A stretch of DNA of 64,000 nucleotides from Halomonas sp. (GTDB lineage: Bacteria; Pseudomonadota; Gammaproteobacteria; Pseudomonadales; Halomonadaceae), in NCBI RefSeq assembly GCF_011050415.1, contig NZ_DRFS01000005.1, positions 86,941 through 150,940 on the forward strand, in the 5' to 3' direction. Below are positions 20,917-30,094 of the stretch, one piece after another (the first letter of the stretch is position 1; each line of letters opens with the position of its first letter). The notes under the pieces are model-generated. The model had not been told where the DNA came from. It saw nothing but the letters and a program-made list of their open reading frames with translations, and did no database searches. The position numbers and the translations under genes were made by a program.

Positions 20917-21945
20917 ATGACTATTATGACTACTCAAGCAGAGCTTGATGCTCCGCTGCCCATTGCGTATTGCCCTACTCGTATTCCTGAGGAAGACCAA
21001 GCTCGGGTTGCAGAAATCAAGCGGCTGTTGAAGGCCCATAACGCCGTATTAGTAGCCCATTACTACACCGATGATGCGATCCAGCAGTTAGCAGAAGAGT
21101 CCGGTGGCTGTGTTGCCGACTCTCTTGAGATGGCGCGCTTTGGTGCCCGCCACGAAGCCACCACCCTGGTGGTTGCCGGTGTCCGCTTTATGGGTGAGAC
21201 CGCCAAAATAGTATCGCCTGAAAAGCGTGTTCTCATGCCAACCTTAGAGGCGACCTGCTCATTAGACATTGGTTGCCCGGCGGATGAGTTCAGCGCGTTC
21301 TGCGATGCACACCCTGACCGCACGGTGGTGGTATATGCGAATACTTCGGCTGCGGTTAAAGCGCGGGCGGACTGGGTTGTGACATCGTCGATTGCGGTGG
21401 AGGTTATTGAGCACCTGCAGGCGAAAGGTGAAAAAATCCTCTGGGCACCCGATAAGCACCTGGGTGGCTACATTCAAAACAAGACCGGTGCTGATATGTT
21501 GATGTGGGACGGCGCTTGTATTGTCCACGAAGAGTTTAAAGCCAAGGGTGTGGAAGATCTCAAGCGCCTCTACCCGGATGCTGCAGTATTAGTACACCCA
21601 GAGTCACCTGAGCCTGTAGTGAAGCTTGCAGATGTGGCGGGCTCAACCTCGCAGTTGATTAAAGCGGCGAAAGACCTTCCAAACAACAAGCTGATTGTGG
21701 CAACGGATAGGGGCATCTTTTTCAAGATGCAGCAGGCAGTACCTCATAAAACGCTGTTTGAAGCGCCAACGGCTGGCAATGGCGCTACCTGCCGCAGCTG
21801 TGCGCACTGCCCCTGGATGGCCATGAACGCTTTAGATAATTTGGCGGGCGCATTGCGTGAAGGCAGTGGTGAAATTTACGTGGATGAAGCACTACGTCTG
21901 AAGGCTTTAAAGCCCTTAGAGCGAATGCTGAATTTCAACGCATAG
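20917..21945 (+). CDS. nadA: Quinolinate synthase A
   Basis: NadA condenses iminoaspartate with dihydroxyacetone phosphate to quinolinate in de novo NAD synthesis and carries a [4Fe-4S] cluster. The three ligand regions are visible: [18 protein letters not shown] and [11 protein letters not shown]. Three starts are possible in frame: GTG 20905, ATG 20917 and ATG 20926; none has a clear ribosome site and I chose the first ATG (342 residues). nadC, the next enzyme of the pathway, lies about 8 kb away at 30.1 kb. A 260-bp spacer upstream holds no other gene. Confidence 0.95.
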   Translation: MTIMTTQAELDAPLPIAYCPTRIPEEDQARVAEIKRLLKAHNAVLVAHYYTDDAIQQLAEESGGCVADSLEMARFGARHEATTLVVAGVRFMGETAKIVSPEKRVLMPTLEATCSLDIGCPADEFSAFCDAHPDRTVVVYANTSAAVKARADWVVTSSIAVEVIEHLQAKGEKILWAPDKHLGGYIQNKTGADMLMWDGACIVHEEFKAKGVEDLKRLYPDAAVLVHPESPEPVVKLADVAGSTSQLIKAAKDLPNNKLIVATDRGIFFKMQQAVPHKTLFEAPTAGNGATCRSCAHCPWMAMNALDNLAGALREGSGEIYVDEALRLKALKPLERMLNFNA

Positions 21946-21971
21946 CGAGAAAATTAACGAGCGCTTTATAG

Positions 21972-22055
21972 GTCACTGCGAGCGAAGTGAGGCAATCGCG
22001 GTGGTTACACCACCGCCTGTTGAGATTGCCGCGTCGTTTCAATGCTCGCAATGAC
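21972..22055. repeat. Dispersed-type palindromic repeat (TGCGAGCGAAG / GCTCGCAATGAC type)
   Basis: The left end GGTCACTGCGAGCGAAGTGA and right end GCTCGCAATGACC are inverted copies; the inner part GGCAATC / GATTGCC also pairs, with a small inner hairpin GCGGTGG/CCACCGC. Elements beginning GTCATTGCGAGCGAAGC are common intergenic repeats in many bacteria. Only one copy is in this window. It lies between convergent nadA and bepA. Confidence 0.7.
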
Positions 22056-22106
22056 CACTAGTTCCACTTCTCACTACTTGATCAGCAACTGACGTTTTTC
22101 ATTTGG

Positions 22107-23567
22107 TTAGAATTTTTCTAGCGCTTCGCGATACTCAAGAAAAGCCTCGCGGCGCTGTTCGATACGCGCTAATGCCAGAGTGTCATTTTCCCGCTGGGCA
22201 GCATCCCGTGCGATGGTGAGCTGGCGAATACCACTATCTACCCGTCCGGTCAGTTGCAGGTATTCGGCACGCGCTAAATGCCCCCAGCCATTAAACCCGC
22301 TGCGTCCTGCAGCCTCGGCAAGCAGATTGAACCCCTGTGGATTTTCAGGGTTACGTGCGGTGATGTCGCGCAGCAGGGTGTAAGCCGCCTGAGGGTCACG
22401 CTGGAGCTGTGCTTCAGCCATGGATAATTGGGCAGGTAAGTAATTCGGCATCAAACGTAGTAATCGTTGGCTGCGCTGAATAGCATCATCGTAGCGGCCT
22501 GCTTCAAATGCGACCATCGCTGCCGAAGTGGGCAGCATCGCATAATCGGGCTGTTCACTGGCCAACTGATCAAGATGCTGGAGGGCGCTATCGACCTGGC
22601 CGTTCCGAGCCTCAATCAATGCCCCTAAATAGCGCTGGGCGACGTCTTCAGCGCCTTCCTGGGCAAGGCGAGTGGCTGCCTGTTGGGGAGTATTGGAGTG
22701 AATGCTCAGCAGAGCGCGCGCGCGCATCATGTCGTAAAGGATGTCGCTGGTATAACTGTCAGCAACATTAAGCTGCGCTGCGCGGGATTGAGCCGCGCTT
22801 AAGCGATTGTCGGTGACCGGGTGGGTAAGTAAAAACTCAGGTGGCGCGTTGCCCTGCAGGCGCGCCATGCGCTGCATAGCGGCAAACATGCGCACCATAG
22901 CCTGGGGGTCATAACCTGCTTCAGCCATTGCCTGCAGGCCTATGTTGTCGGCCTCTTGCTCAAACAGCCGCGAGTAGGTGAGCTGGTCTTGAATTAACGC
23001 CGCCTGTGACCCCATTGCCGCTGCCATGCCAGCGTCTCCACCGCCGCTTGCTGCAATCAACATGCCGGCCAGCATTGCCGCCATGGCAGGCAGTTGGGTT
23101 TGCGCTGCGCGGGCACTGCCGCGGGCGTAATGTCGTTGAGAAAGATGCCCAAGCTCGTGGGCGAGTACTGAAACGAAGGCACCTTCGTCCTCTGCAAAGG
23201 CAAAAAGTCCTGAGTTAACGCCGACCACGCCACCAGGAACCGCAAAGGCGTTGAGTGACCGACTATCCACCATAACGGTAATCGTCCTCAAGTCACTGAT
23301 TTGGCTATAGGGCGCTAGCCTTGCGATCAGGCTTTCCAGATAGTCACTGACAATTGGGTCTTGCCACTGGGGGGCTTGAGCGCGAAATTGGCGCAACCAT
23401 GCCCGCCCTAAACGGTACTCCTCGTTACTTGCCGATGTGGAAGCAGCGCCCAGGTTGGGGAGACTATAATCGTTGATAGCAGCGCTTTGGGGGCTAAATA
23501 GTAGGCTGCCAAATGCACAAGCAAACGCACAAATCCAACCTGGGCAAGTGGTACGGAGTGTCGGCAT
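22107..23567 (-). CDS. bepA: BepA-like periplasmic M48 metalloprotease with TPR domain
   Basis: The protein (486 residues from the chosen start) has a signal peptide (about residues 1-28, ending near FSPQSAA), an M48 zinc protease domain with HELGH (VLAHELGHLSQRH) and a long C-terminal tetratricopeptide region. BepA helps LptD/BAM assembly and degrades stalled outer-membrane proteins. The open frame extends to 23651, but the ATG at 23565-23567 has GAGG nine bases upstream and directly precedes a signal peptide. It is convergent with nadA. Confidence 0.92.
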   Translation of the reverse strand: MPTLRTTCPGWICAFACAFGSLLFSPQSAAINDYSLPNLGAASTSASNEEYRLGRAWLRQFRAQAPQWQDPIVSDYLESLIARLAPYSQISDLRTITVMVDSRSLNAFAVPGGVVGVNSGLFAFAEDEGAFVSVLAHELGHLSQRHYARGSARAAQTQLPAMAAMLAGMLIAASGGGDAGMAAAMGSQAALIQDQLTYSRLFEQEADNIGLQAMAEAGYDPQAMVRMFAAMQRMARLQGNAPPEFLLTHPVTDNRLSAAQSRAAQLNVADSYTSDILYDMMRARALLSIHSNTPQQAATRLAQEGAEDVAQRYLGALIEARNGQVDSALQHLDQLASEQPDYAMLPTSAAMVAFEAGRYDDAIQRSQRLLRLMPNYLPAQLSMAEAQLQRDPQAAYTLLRDITARNPENPQGFNLLAEAAGRSGFNGWGHLARAEYLQLTGRVDSGIRQLTIARDAAQRENDTLALARIEQRREAFLEYREALEKF

Positions 23568-23621
23568 AGCATCCTCATTGGCGGTGTTAAGGCGCATCGG
23601 CCATGGTGCAGGCTTGATAGC

Positions 23622-23655
23622 GAGTGTGACATTGATATCAGAGTGTGACATTGAT
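23622..23655. repeat. 19-bp-period tandem duplication upstream of bepA
   Basis: GAGTGTGACATTGAT occurs at 23622-23636 and 23641-23655 without mismatch. It sits in the divergent bepA / TusA-like spacer and may be a double binding site or slippage product. Confidence 0.65.
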
Positions 23656-23761
23656 TAAGACGATGAAGTGCCGTTAAATCGAGTGTTTTGTAATATCATT
23701 CGTTAAGAAACAGTTTATGTAACAATGCCGTGAATATGCAGGGCATTTTGAGGGAGTATAT

Positions 23762-24025
23762 ATGTCTGAGCAAACTGGGGGCTTTCAACCCGACACGGTA
23801 CTCGACGCTTGCGGGCTACATTGCCCGCTACCATTGCTAAAAGCGAAGCAGGCGTTAGCTGGCTTATCAGCAGGTCAATTATTGGAAGTACACTCTACGG
23901 ATGCCGGTTCGTGGCGTGATATGGCATCGTTTACCGATCAGAGTCTCCATACGCTGGAAGGCCGTGAGCAGCGTGGTGATCGGTATGTTTACTGGATTCG
24001 TAAAGCCAAGGACGCACACTTATGA
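23762..24025 (+). CDS. TusA/SirA family sulfurtransferase-like protein
   Basis: The 87-residue protein has the family signature CGLHCPLPLLKAK (Cys at about residues 17 and 21, CPxP core) and a compact alpha/beta length. TusA proteins pass persulfide sulfur to tRNA thiolation or cofactor synthesis; the specific partner is not evident. A GAGGGAG ribosome site precedes the ATG. It overlaps perM by 4 bp, an arrangement seen repeatedly in gammaproteobacteria beside bepA. Confidence 0.9.
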   Translation: MSEQTGGFQPDTVLDACGLHCPLPLLKAKQALAGLSAGQLLEVHSTDAGSWRDMASFTDQSLHTLEGREQRGDRYVYWIRKAKDAHL

Positions 24026-25128
24026 CCCTTCGCACCATTTTTAAAAGCTGGGTTGAACGCTACTTTTCGGATGAAGAGGCTATCATTCTATTAGTATTGT
24101 TAGTGGCCGGTTTCGCGGCAATTATCCTATTTGGTCGCATGCTAGCGCCGTTTTTTACTGCCCTGGTAATTGCATTTTTGCTGCAAGGTGTTGTGGGGGC
24201 GCTGACGCGTCGAGGTGTGCCGCACCTACTTTCCGTGATCCTGATATTTTTAGCCTTTATCAGCGTCTTACTGACCTTGGCATTTATTTTAATGCCACTG
24301 ATTTGGAATCAGCTAGTGGGGTTAGTGCAGGAAACGCCGCGTATGTTTGCCAGCGGTCAGGCATGGCTTGATGAGCTGCAGGCACGCTACCCTAATTTGA
24401 TTACGCCAGATCAGATGCAGAATTGGATTGGAGTGGCGAGCCGTGAGATCAGTCAGCTAGGCCAGCGTGCATTAACGCTATCATTGGCCTCGCTGGGTAA
24501 TATCATGGCACTGATTATCTATTTGGTGCTGGTGCCTATTCTGGTCTTTTTCATGCTTAAGGATCGCGAAGTGCTGGTGGGCTTTATGCTCTCCCTGCTG
24601 CCGCAAAAGCGCACGCTGCTGTCGCGTATCTGGTACGAGATGGATACCCAGATTGCCAATTATATTCGTGGCAAGTTCATCGAAATTATTATTGTCGCAA
24701 CGGTGACCTTCATTACCTTCTCGTTCTTTGGCTTGCCTTACACAGCGCTATTAGCTGTTTTGGTGGGGTTCTCGGTATTAGTGCCTTATATCGGCGCTGC
24801 CGTGGCAACGCTGCCGGTCGCCGCCGTGGCTGGATTCCATTTTGGTATTAGCGAGGAGTTTGCCTACGTTCTGGTCGCCTATGGCGTCATACAGGCGCTT
24901 GATGGCAACGTGCTGGCGCCGATTCTGTTCTCTGAAACTAATAATATTCATCCAGTTTCGATTATCGTCGCGGTACTGTTCTTTGGCGGTATTTGGGGTT
25001 TTTGGGGGATCTTCTTTGCGATCCCGCTGGCAACCTTACTTAAAGCGCTGATCTACGCCTGGCCGCGCAGCCTTCAAGAGCGTAGCGATGGGTTGATTTT
25101 GCAAGCAACAGAAAAAGAGTACGAATAG
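24022..25128 (+). CDS. perM: AI-2E family transporter (PerM-like permease)
   Basis: This 368-residue inner-membrane protein has about seven to eight hydrophobic segments (e.g. IILLVLLVAGFAAIILFG near 22, SVILIFLAFISVLLTLAFIL near 75, IMALIIYLVLVPILVFFMLKDRE near 160) and the AI-2E family motifs VPYIGA and DGNVLAPILFSE. Some family members are Na+/H+ antiporters in halophiles; others have been linked to signal export, so the substrate is open. Translation is coupled to the preceding TusA-like gene. Confidence 0.88.
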   Translation: MTLRTIFKSWVERYFSDEEAIILLVLLVAGFAAIILFGRMLAPFFTALVIAFLLQGVVGALTRRGVPHLLSVILIFLAFISVLLTLAFILMPLIWNQLVGLVQETPRMFASGQAWLDELQARYPNLITPDQMQNWIGVASREISQLGQRALTLSLASLGNIMALIIYLVLVPILVFFMLKDREVLVGFMLSLLPQKRTLLSRIWYEMDTQIANYIRGKFIEIIIVATVTFITFSFFGLPYTALLAVLVGFSVLVPYIGAAVATLPVAAVAGFHFGISEEFAYVLVAYGVIQALDGNVLAPILFSETNNIHPVSIIVAVLFFGGIWGFWGIFFAIPLATLLKALIYAWPRSLQERSDGLILQATEKEYE

Positions 25129-25137
25129 CTTATACCC

Positions 25138-25169
25138 CCGCCCGCTCTGGCTCGATTCAGAGCGGGCGG
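25138..25169. terminator. GC-rich hairpin between convergent perM and bcp
   Basis: CCGCCCGCTCTG / CAGAGCGGGCGG (25138-25149 with 25158-25169), perfect 12-bp stem. No T-run on either side, so intrinsic termination is not certain. Confidence 0.5.
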
Positions 25170-25190
25170 CAGCGGCCTGTTAACAAAAGA

Positions 25191-25667
25191 TTAGTTGGAT
25201 GCGTTAAGCTCCTCTGCAGCAGCGAGTACCTCATCGACATGACCAGCGACCTTAACGCCGCGCCACTCTTTGGCTACCTTGCCGTCTTTGTCTATCAAAA
25301 AAGTGCTGCGTTCGATGCCCAAGTGCTCTTTGCCGTACATTTTTTTCAGCTTAATAACGTCGAAGAGCTTACACAGGGTTTCGTCTTTGTCGGAAATCAG
25401 CTCAAAATTGAATGCCTGTTTGGTTTTGAAGTTTTCCTGAGCGCGTAATCCATCTCGGGAAACGCCGAGGATAACCGTGTTGGCCGCTTCAAAAGCCGCC
25501 TTACTGTCACGAAAGTCACCGCCTTGCGTAGTGCATCCTGGGGTGCTGGCTTTTGGGTAGAAGTAAACGACTACCTGTTGGCCACGCAGCTCTGACAGTG
25601 TAATGGTGGTGTCGCCGGTGGCCGTGGCGGAGAAATCCGTAACGGTTTGGCCGATTTCAACAGGCAT
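25191..25667 (-). CDS. bcp: Thioredoxin-dependent peroxiredoxin (Bcp/PrxQ family)
   Basis: The 158-residue peroxidase reduces hydroperoxides in the cytoplasm. The peroxidatic Cys is in YPKASTPGCTTQGGDFRD; five residues later, where E. coli Bcp has its second Cys, this protein has Gly. The only other Cys is in ETLCKLFDV further on, so it is either a 1-Cys enzyme or uses a different resolving residue. AAGGAC precedes the ATG. The 270-bp spacer to dapA has no further gene. Confidence 0.94.
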   Translation of the reverse strand: MPVEIGQTVTDFSATATGDTTITLSELRGQQVVVYFYPKASTPGCTTQGGDFRDSKAAFEAANTVILGVSRDGLRAQENFKTKQAFNFELISDKDETLCKLFDVIKLKKMYGKEHLGIERSTFLIDKDGKVAKEWRGVKVAGHVDEVLAAAEELNASN

Positions 25668-25937
25668 AATAAGTCCTTATTAATGGTAGGTATTAAGGGT
25701 GTATGGTAAGTGCGATTACACCTATGCCAGTCGCCTATGCCAAAGTGGTAAAATCGCATAGCTGCAAACTCACACCGCTTTACGCTGTACAGGTTCGAAT
25801 CGCCTGAGTACCATTTGCTCTCTGTATAACGCTAGCGCTTGATACAAAGTATCGCGATGGCGGCTAGTTTTGTTAAACACATAGCACGTAAAATACAGAT
25901 ACTTGATATCACAATTTGGCTGGTGAGGAATATACGG

Positions 25938-26822
25938 ATGATCACAGGCAGCATAGTCGCCCTGGCGACGCCTATGAAAGTCAATGGCGACATCGACTGG
26001 GAGGCGCTTCGCCGTCTGGTGAACTTCCATCTCGAAAACGGTACTGATGCTATCGTTGCGGCGGGCACGACGGGCGAGCCGACTACCATGTCCTTTGCAG
26101 AGCACTTTGATGTGATCCGCAGCGTGGTCGAAGAAGTCAACGGTCGTATCCCCGTGATTGCCGGTACCGGAGCTAACGCAACGTCTGAAGCGGTTGAGCT
26201 GGCGCGTTATGCGGGCGAAGTCGGGGCGGATTACTGCTTGTCAGTATGCCCTTACTACAACAAGCCGACACAAGAAGGGTTATATCAGCACTTTAAAGCG
26301 GTCGCCGAGGGTAGCAAGCTACCGGTTATTCTGTATAACGTGCCGAGCCGCACCTGCTCTGATCTCTACAATGAGACCGTCCTCCGATTGGCAGACGTTG
26401 ATAATATTATCGGCTTGAAAGATGCCACAGGGAACCTAGAGCGTGCTGAAGATCTAATCACACGTCTTAAGGGTAGCGGTTTCATGCTCTACTCTGGAGA
26501 CGACGCTACTGCCTGCGACTTTATGTTGATGGGCGGGCACGGTGATATCTCCGTTACGGCTAATGTTGCACCACAGGCGATGCATGACTTGTGTGCGGCA
26601 GCCGTCGCGGGCGATGCTGATAAAGCGCACCAAATTAATACACGCTTGATGCCGCTGCATACCAACCTGGGGATAGAGTCAAATCCTATTCCGGTAAAGT
26701 GGGCGCTGCATCGTATGGGTTACGCAGATGCGGGCATTCGCTTACCGCTGACCTGGTTGTCGGAAAAATACCACGCTACGGTCAGCGAAGCGTTGCAGCT
26801 GGCGGGCGTCGTAGAGGAGTAA
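25938..26822 (+). CDS. dapA: 4-hydroxy-tetrahydrodipicolinate synthase
   Basis: DapA (294 residues) condenses pyruvate with aspartate semialdehyde in lysine and diaminopimelate synthesis. The TIM-barrel family segments [24 protein letters not shown] (active-site Tyr) and [10 protein letters not shown] (Schiff-base Lys) are present. The frame opens at 25839, but the ATG at 25938 has GAGGAA upstream and matches the family N-terminus [13 protein letters not shown]. It is followed by bamC, as in E. coli. Confidence 0.97.
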   Translation: MITGSIVALATPMKVNGDIDWEALRRLVNFHLENGTDAIVAAGTTGEPTTMSFAEHFDVIRSVVEEVNGRIPVIAGTGANATSEAVELARYAGEVGADYCLSVCPYYNKPTQEGLYQHFKAVAEGSKLPVILYNVPSRTCSDLYNETVLRLADVDNIIGLKDATGNLERAEDLITRLKGSGFMLYSGDDATACDFMLMGGHGDISVTANVAPQAMHDLCAAAVAGDADKAHQINTRLMPLHTNLGIESNPIPVKWALHRMGYADAGIRLPLTWLSEKYHATVSEALQLAGVVEE

Positions 26823-26901
26823 CCCGGTGCGAACCCCTTTGCTGCCCGGCTCTTGAATGATAGAGGGCTGGGTAGCTGAATTGTTGACTTAAGGTGGCTT
26901 G

Positions 26902-27885
26902 ATGAGCTCTGTGCTTAAAAAACGTGCGCTTAAATGGATACCGCTGGCACTCGCAACGGCTGTCACACTGGCAGGCTGCGCGCGCGATGGTTATTATCAC
27001 GACCGTAACCTGGACTATACCGAAGCCGCTCCGGCGCCTCCTCTGGTACTGCCTGAGACCCGCAATACCCAACGCTATCGGGATGCATTGCCCGTGCCTC
27101 AAGCCGCTGCTCAAGGGCCTCGTATGCAGGGAGCCGCTGAGATTCGCCCGCCGCAGTCATTGACGATCGGTAGCGGATTAGAGCCTGATTATGTGGAGCG
27201 CCGCCAAGTGGGTGATCAAGCGTGGCTAGTGGTCGCCGCCGACACTGGAACGGTTTGGCCCCAGCTGGAAGAGTTTGTGCGTAGCCGCCAGTTAGCGGTT
27301 CAGGAAAGTAGCGCTTCTCAAGGTATTATTGTCACTTCCCAAGCCGACTTACGTCTACAAAGTGCCTTGCGCGCAGGTAGCAGTGAAGTGCGCTGTGAGC
27401 GCGGAGGGCAAGTCATGACCAGCTGTTTGGATGCACTGGAAAGCCATCTGAGCTCGCGTAGTGCGTCTGCCAGCGTGTCCTCTTCGTGGACCGCACAGCG
27501 CCTGACCAGTGACCAATCGCTACAGGTTCGCCAGCAGGGCAATGAATGGGAAGTGGTTATTCCACAGCCTATTGATCGCGTCTGGGCTGAACTAAATCAC
27601 TATCTTGAGCTGGATTTCACCCAGGAGGGGCAGCGCAATTTGCTGGCTGCCGACCCCAATGGGCACGAATTCCTGGTTGAGTATATGACCCTGGCAGAAC
27701 GCAATCGCAATCCGCTACAGATCGTCTTCAGTGCGGATGTGCGCAAGATGTCGCAAGAGATTCGCCTTGTGTTAGAGAGTAACGGCGACCAAACGATTCT
27801 GCGTGCGATTAATGCCAGTGAACGGAGCTTTAGCGCCGCTGATCAGCGCGAGTTGCTTGAGCGTGTCTCCGGCTATTTACGTTAA
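26902..27885 (+). CDS. bamC: Outer membrane assembly lipoprotein BamC
   Basis: The 327-residue lipoprotein has a signal peptide with lipobox LAGC (Cys at about residue 26), a disordered Pro-rich stretch that in BamC binds BamD, and two helix-grip domains. Position between dapA and purC matches E. coli dapA-bamC-purC and is strong support. An AAGGTGG ribosome site precedes the ATG; a TTG three bases earlier is less likely. Confidence 0.92.
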   Translation: MSSVLKKRALKWIPLALATAVTLAGCARDGYYHDRNLDYTEAAPAPPLVLPETRNTQRYRDALPVPQAAAQGPRMQGAAEIRPPQSLTIGSGLEPDYVERRQVGDQAWLVVAADTGTVWPQLEEFVRSRQLAVQESSASQGIIVTSQADLRLQSALRAGSSEVRCERGGQVMTSCLDALESHLSSRSASASVSSSWTAQRLTSDQSLQVRQQGNEWEVVIPQPIDRVWAELNHYLELDFTQEGQRNLLAADPNGHEFLVEYMTLAERNRNPLQIVFSADVRKMSQEIRLVLESNGDQTILRAINASERSFSAADQRELLERVSGYLR

Positions 27886-27917
27886 TTTATTAACCCTTGA
27901 CCCCTTTCGGAGCTCCC

Positions 27918-28634
27918 ATGGAAAAGCGCCAAGAACTCTACGCCGGTAAGGCGAAATCTGTATATACCACCGACGATCCGGATTTGTTGGTACTGCATTT
28001 TCGTGATGACACCAGCGCCTTTGATGGTAAGAAAAAAGAGTCGCTCGCCCGTAAGGGAATGGTTAATAACACCTTCAATGCTTTCATAATGGAGCGGTTA
28101 CAGGAAGGCGGTATTCCGACCCACTTTGAAAAGCAGCTCTCTGATACGGAAAGTCTGGTCAAAAAGATGCAGATGATCCCGGTAGAGTGCGTGGTGCGCA
28201 ATATTGCTGCCGGTGGCTTGGTCAAACGTCTGGGCGTGGAAGAGGGGATTGCGCTTAACCCGCCGACTTTCGAATTGTTCCTGAAGAACGATGAGAAGGG
28301 CGACCCAATGATTAACGAGTCGCTGGCGGAAACTTTTGGTTGGGCCACGCCAGAGCAACTGTCCAAAATGAAAGTGTTAACGTTTAAAGTTAATCACATT
28401 CTCAAAGCACTGTTCGCTGATGGTGATATGTTGCTGGTGGATTACAAGCTGGAGTTTGGAGTATTCAAAGGTGAGGTAGTGCTCGGTGATGAGTTCTCAC
28501 CTGATGGCTGCCGCTTGTGGGATGCCAACACCCGTGAAAAGCTGGATAAAGATCGCTTCCGTCAGGGGTTGGGCGGCGTGATTGAGGCTTACGAAGAAGT
28601 TGGCCGCCGCCTGGGTATTACCTTTCCAGCCTGA
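27918..28634 (+). CDS. purC: Phosphoribosylaminoimidazole-succinocarboxamide synthase
   Basis: PurC (238 residues) joins CAIR and aspartate to SAICAR in purine synthesis. It starts [27 protein letters not shown] and DYKLEFG are family motifs, and the end [12 protein letters not shown] is conserved. GGAG at about 27909 supports the ATG at 27918 over the TTG at 27897. Length equals E. coli PurC within one residue. Confidence 0.97.
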   Translation: MEKRQELYAGKAKSVYTTDDPDLLVLHFRDDTSAFDGKKKESLARKGMVNNTFNAFIMERLQEGGIPTHFEKQLSDTESLVKKMQMIPVECVVRNIAAGGLVKRLGVEEGIALNPPTFELFLKNDEKGDPMINESLAETFGWATPEQLSKMKVLTFKVNHILKALFADGDMLLVDYKLEFGVFKGEVVLGDEFSPDGCRLWDANTREKLDKDRFRQGLGGVIEAYEEVGRRLGITFPA

Positions 28635-28641
28635 GCATTCG

Positions 28642-29382
28642 CTAATGCTGGCTAGGGTAAATGTCGATAGCCATCACCTCTAAGGTGGTGGCTTCGTCTT
28701 TTTGGTGCGCATGAAATTTAACGTCCACATCCCGCAGCCGCACGCCATAAAGCCTGTCGGTCTCAGTCTCCTTTTGCTTATAAGCGGGCCTTGGGTCTTG
28801 GCTAAGTACCTGCTCAATTAGCGCATAAAGAGTGGCACCATCGTCTCGCTTAGCAAGAGCGTCCAGCGCGGTGGGATGAAAGATGACGTTTATCAGGGCA
28901 GGCGCCTGTGGGGCAAAGCCTGCCTGGGCATCGGGGCGTGATTCGGCCCAGGGAAGGTAGGGCTTGATATCGACGACCGGCGTGCCGCTAACCAGGTCAC
29001 AGCCCTGTAGCTGTAAAGTCACGCCGTGCTGGGTGTCAATGCCCGCTAAGCTCACCAGTGATAGTCCCAGTCGATTAGGCCGATGGGTGCTACGGCTGGC
29101 AAAAACGCCTACCTTACGATTTCCCCCCAAACGGGGTGGCCTTACCAGCGGTGACCAGCGGTCAGGACTTTGGTGAAAAATAAACGTCAGCCACAGATGG
29201 CTAAATGCTTCCAGACCACGCACCGCAAGCGGGTCGTTATAGGGCTTAGTGAGCACCAGCCGGGCGTTCGCGGCGGGGGCAAGCCCTGGCTGTCGTGGGA
29301 TACCAAATTTATCAGGGTAGTCGCTGATCACGTGACCAATGGGGGTCAGCGAAAAGCGTTCGCTGTCAGGACTAGGCTCCAT
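28642..29382 (-). CDS. trmO: tRNA (adenine(37)-N6)-methyltransferase TrmO (TsaA family)
   Basis: This 246-residue protein methylates t6A37 in tRNA-Thr to m6t6A. The TsaA beta-barrel is seen from SLTPIGHVISDYPDKFGIPRQPG on, with STHRPNRLGLSLV and DIKPYLPWAES. A C-terminal domain follows as in longer TrmO proteins. The frame is open to 29436; I chose the ATG at 29382 because the family sequence begins soon after, but the longer form is not excluded. Convergent with purC (7 bp between stops). Confidence 0.88.
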   Translation of the reverse strand: MEPSPDSERFSLTPIGHVISDYPDKFGIPRQPGLAPAANARLVLTKPYNDPLAVRGLEAFSHLWLTFIFHQSPDRWSPLVRPPRLGGNRKVGVFASRSTHRPNRLGLSLVSLAGIDTQHGVTLQLQGCDLVSGTPVVDIKPYLPWAESRPDAQAGFAPQAPALINVIFHPTALDALAKRDDGATLYALIEQVLSQDPRPAYKQKETETDRLYGVRLRDVDVKFHAHQKDEATTLEVMAIDIYPSQH

Positions 29383-29505
29383 CACACTGCCTTTTACTGG
29401 GATTATGGGCGTAGTATAAAGCAGCCCGATAGGCATAGCGTGATCAAATAAGGCGTGATTGAATGCGCATCAACGAATGATGGTTGAACAGCCCAGAGGT
29501 AAGTC

Positions 29506-30033
29506 ATGACCAATAGCGAAGAGCATAAAGCGCCAGCTGCAAAAGCACGCGTAATGTATCGCGCTGCGCTGGCGCGAGACGCGGCCGATCAGGCGGAAGT
29601 GTTTTACCACGCTGTGATGCAAGGGGCAGCTACTCACTACACGCTTGATGAACGGCGTGCCTGGGCCCAGGCATTACCTCGTGAAGCGAGCGCCTGGGCA
29701 GTGCGCCAAGCGCTCTATACTACTCTGGTGGCGACCTGTGATGGCCGCTGCGTCGGTTTCCTGGAGATGGATGTCACCGATGGCCGAATTGAAACGCTAT
29801 ACGTCTGGCCGTCGCTAGCAGGGCGCGGTATTGGTACTACGCTGTTGGTGCATGCTGAACGCATGCTATTGGAGCAGGGCGTCGGGCGGGTCGAGATGGA
29901 GGTGAGCCTGGTGCTTTATGAGCGCCTGCTACGCCGAGGTTGGGAAAACCTTGGCGAGCAGTGGGTTGAGCGCAGCGGAGAGTCGCTCAAGCGCTATCGA
30001 CTCTCCAAGCCACTGAACGCTGTCGAAACCTAA
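29506..30033 (+). CDS. GNAT family N-acetyltransferase
   Basis: A 175-residue GNAT protein. The acetyl-CoA loop is seen as LYVWPSLAGRGIGTTLL (R-G-I-G-T), followed by the helix VHAERMLLEQG; the C-terminal strand carries LYERLLRRGWENLGE. The N-terminal 25 residues form a short extension. Substrate unknown. AGAGG precedes the ATG. It is divergent from trmO and convergent with nadC. Confidence 0.85.
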   Translation: MTNSEEHKAPAAKARVMYRAALARDAADQAEVFYHAVMQGAATHYTLDERRAWAQALPREASAWAVRQALYTTLVATCDGRCVGFLEMDVTDGRIETLYVWPSLAGRGIGTTLLVHAERMLLEQGVGRVEMEVSLVLYERLLRRGWENLGEQWVERSGESLKRYRLSKPLNAVET

Positions 30034-30034
30034 C

Positions 30035-30079
30035 TGTTTAGATAAAAGCTAATTGTTTAGACCAGATTTAGTTGTTTAG
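30035..30079. repeat. Triple 19-bp-period repeat TGTTTAG
   Basis: TGTTTAG occurs at 30035, 30054 and 30073, each 19 bp apart, with TAAC/TAAT/TAGT before it. It occupies the short spacer between convergent GNAT and nadC genes. Confidence 0.55.
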
Positions 30080-30094
30080 TCAAAACCCAGTCTA

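Noticed and set aside
25785..25815. GGTTCGAATC, a tRNA T-loop-like sequence near 25790
   Set aside because: The flanking bases do not form a T-stem and no acceptor, D or anticodon arm is present.
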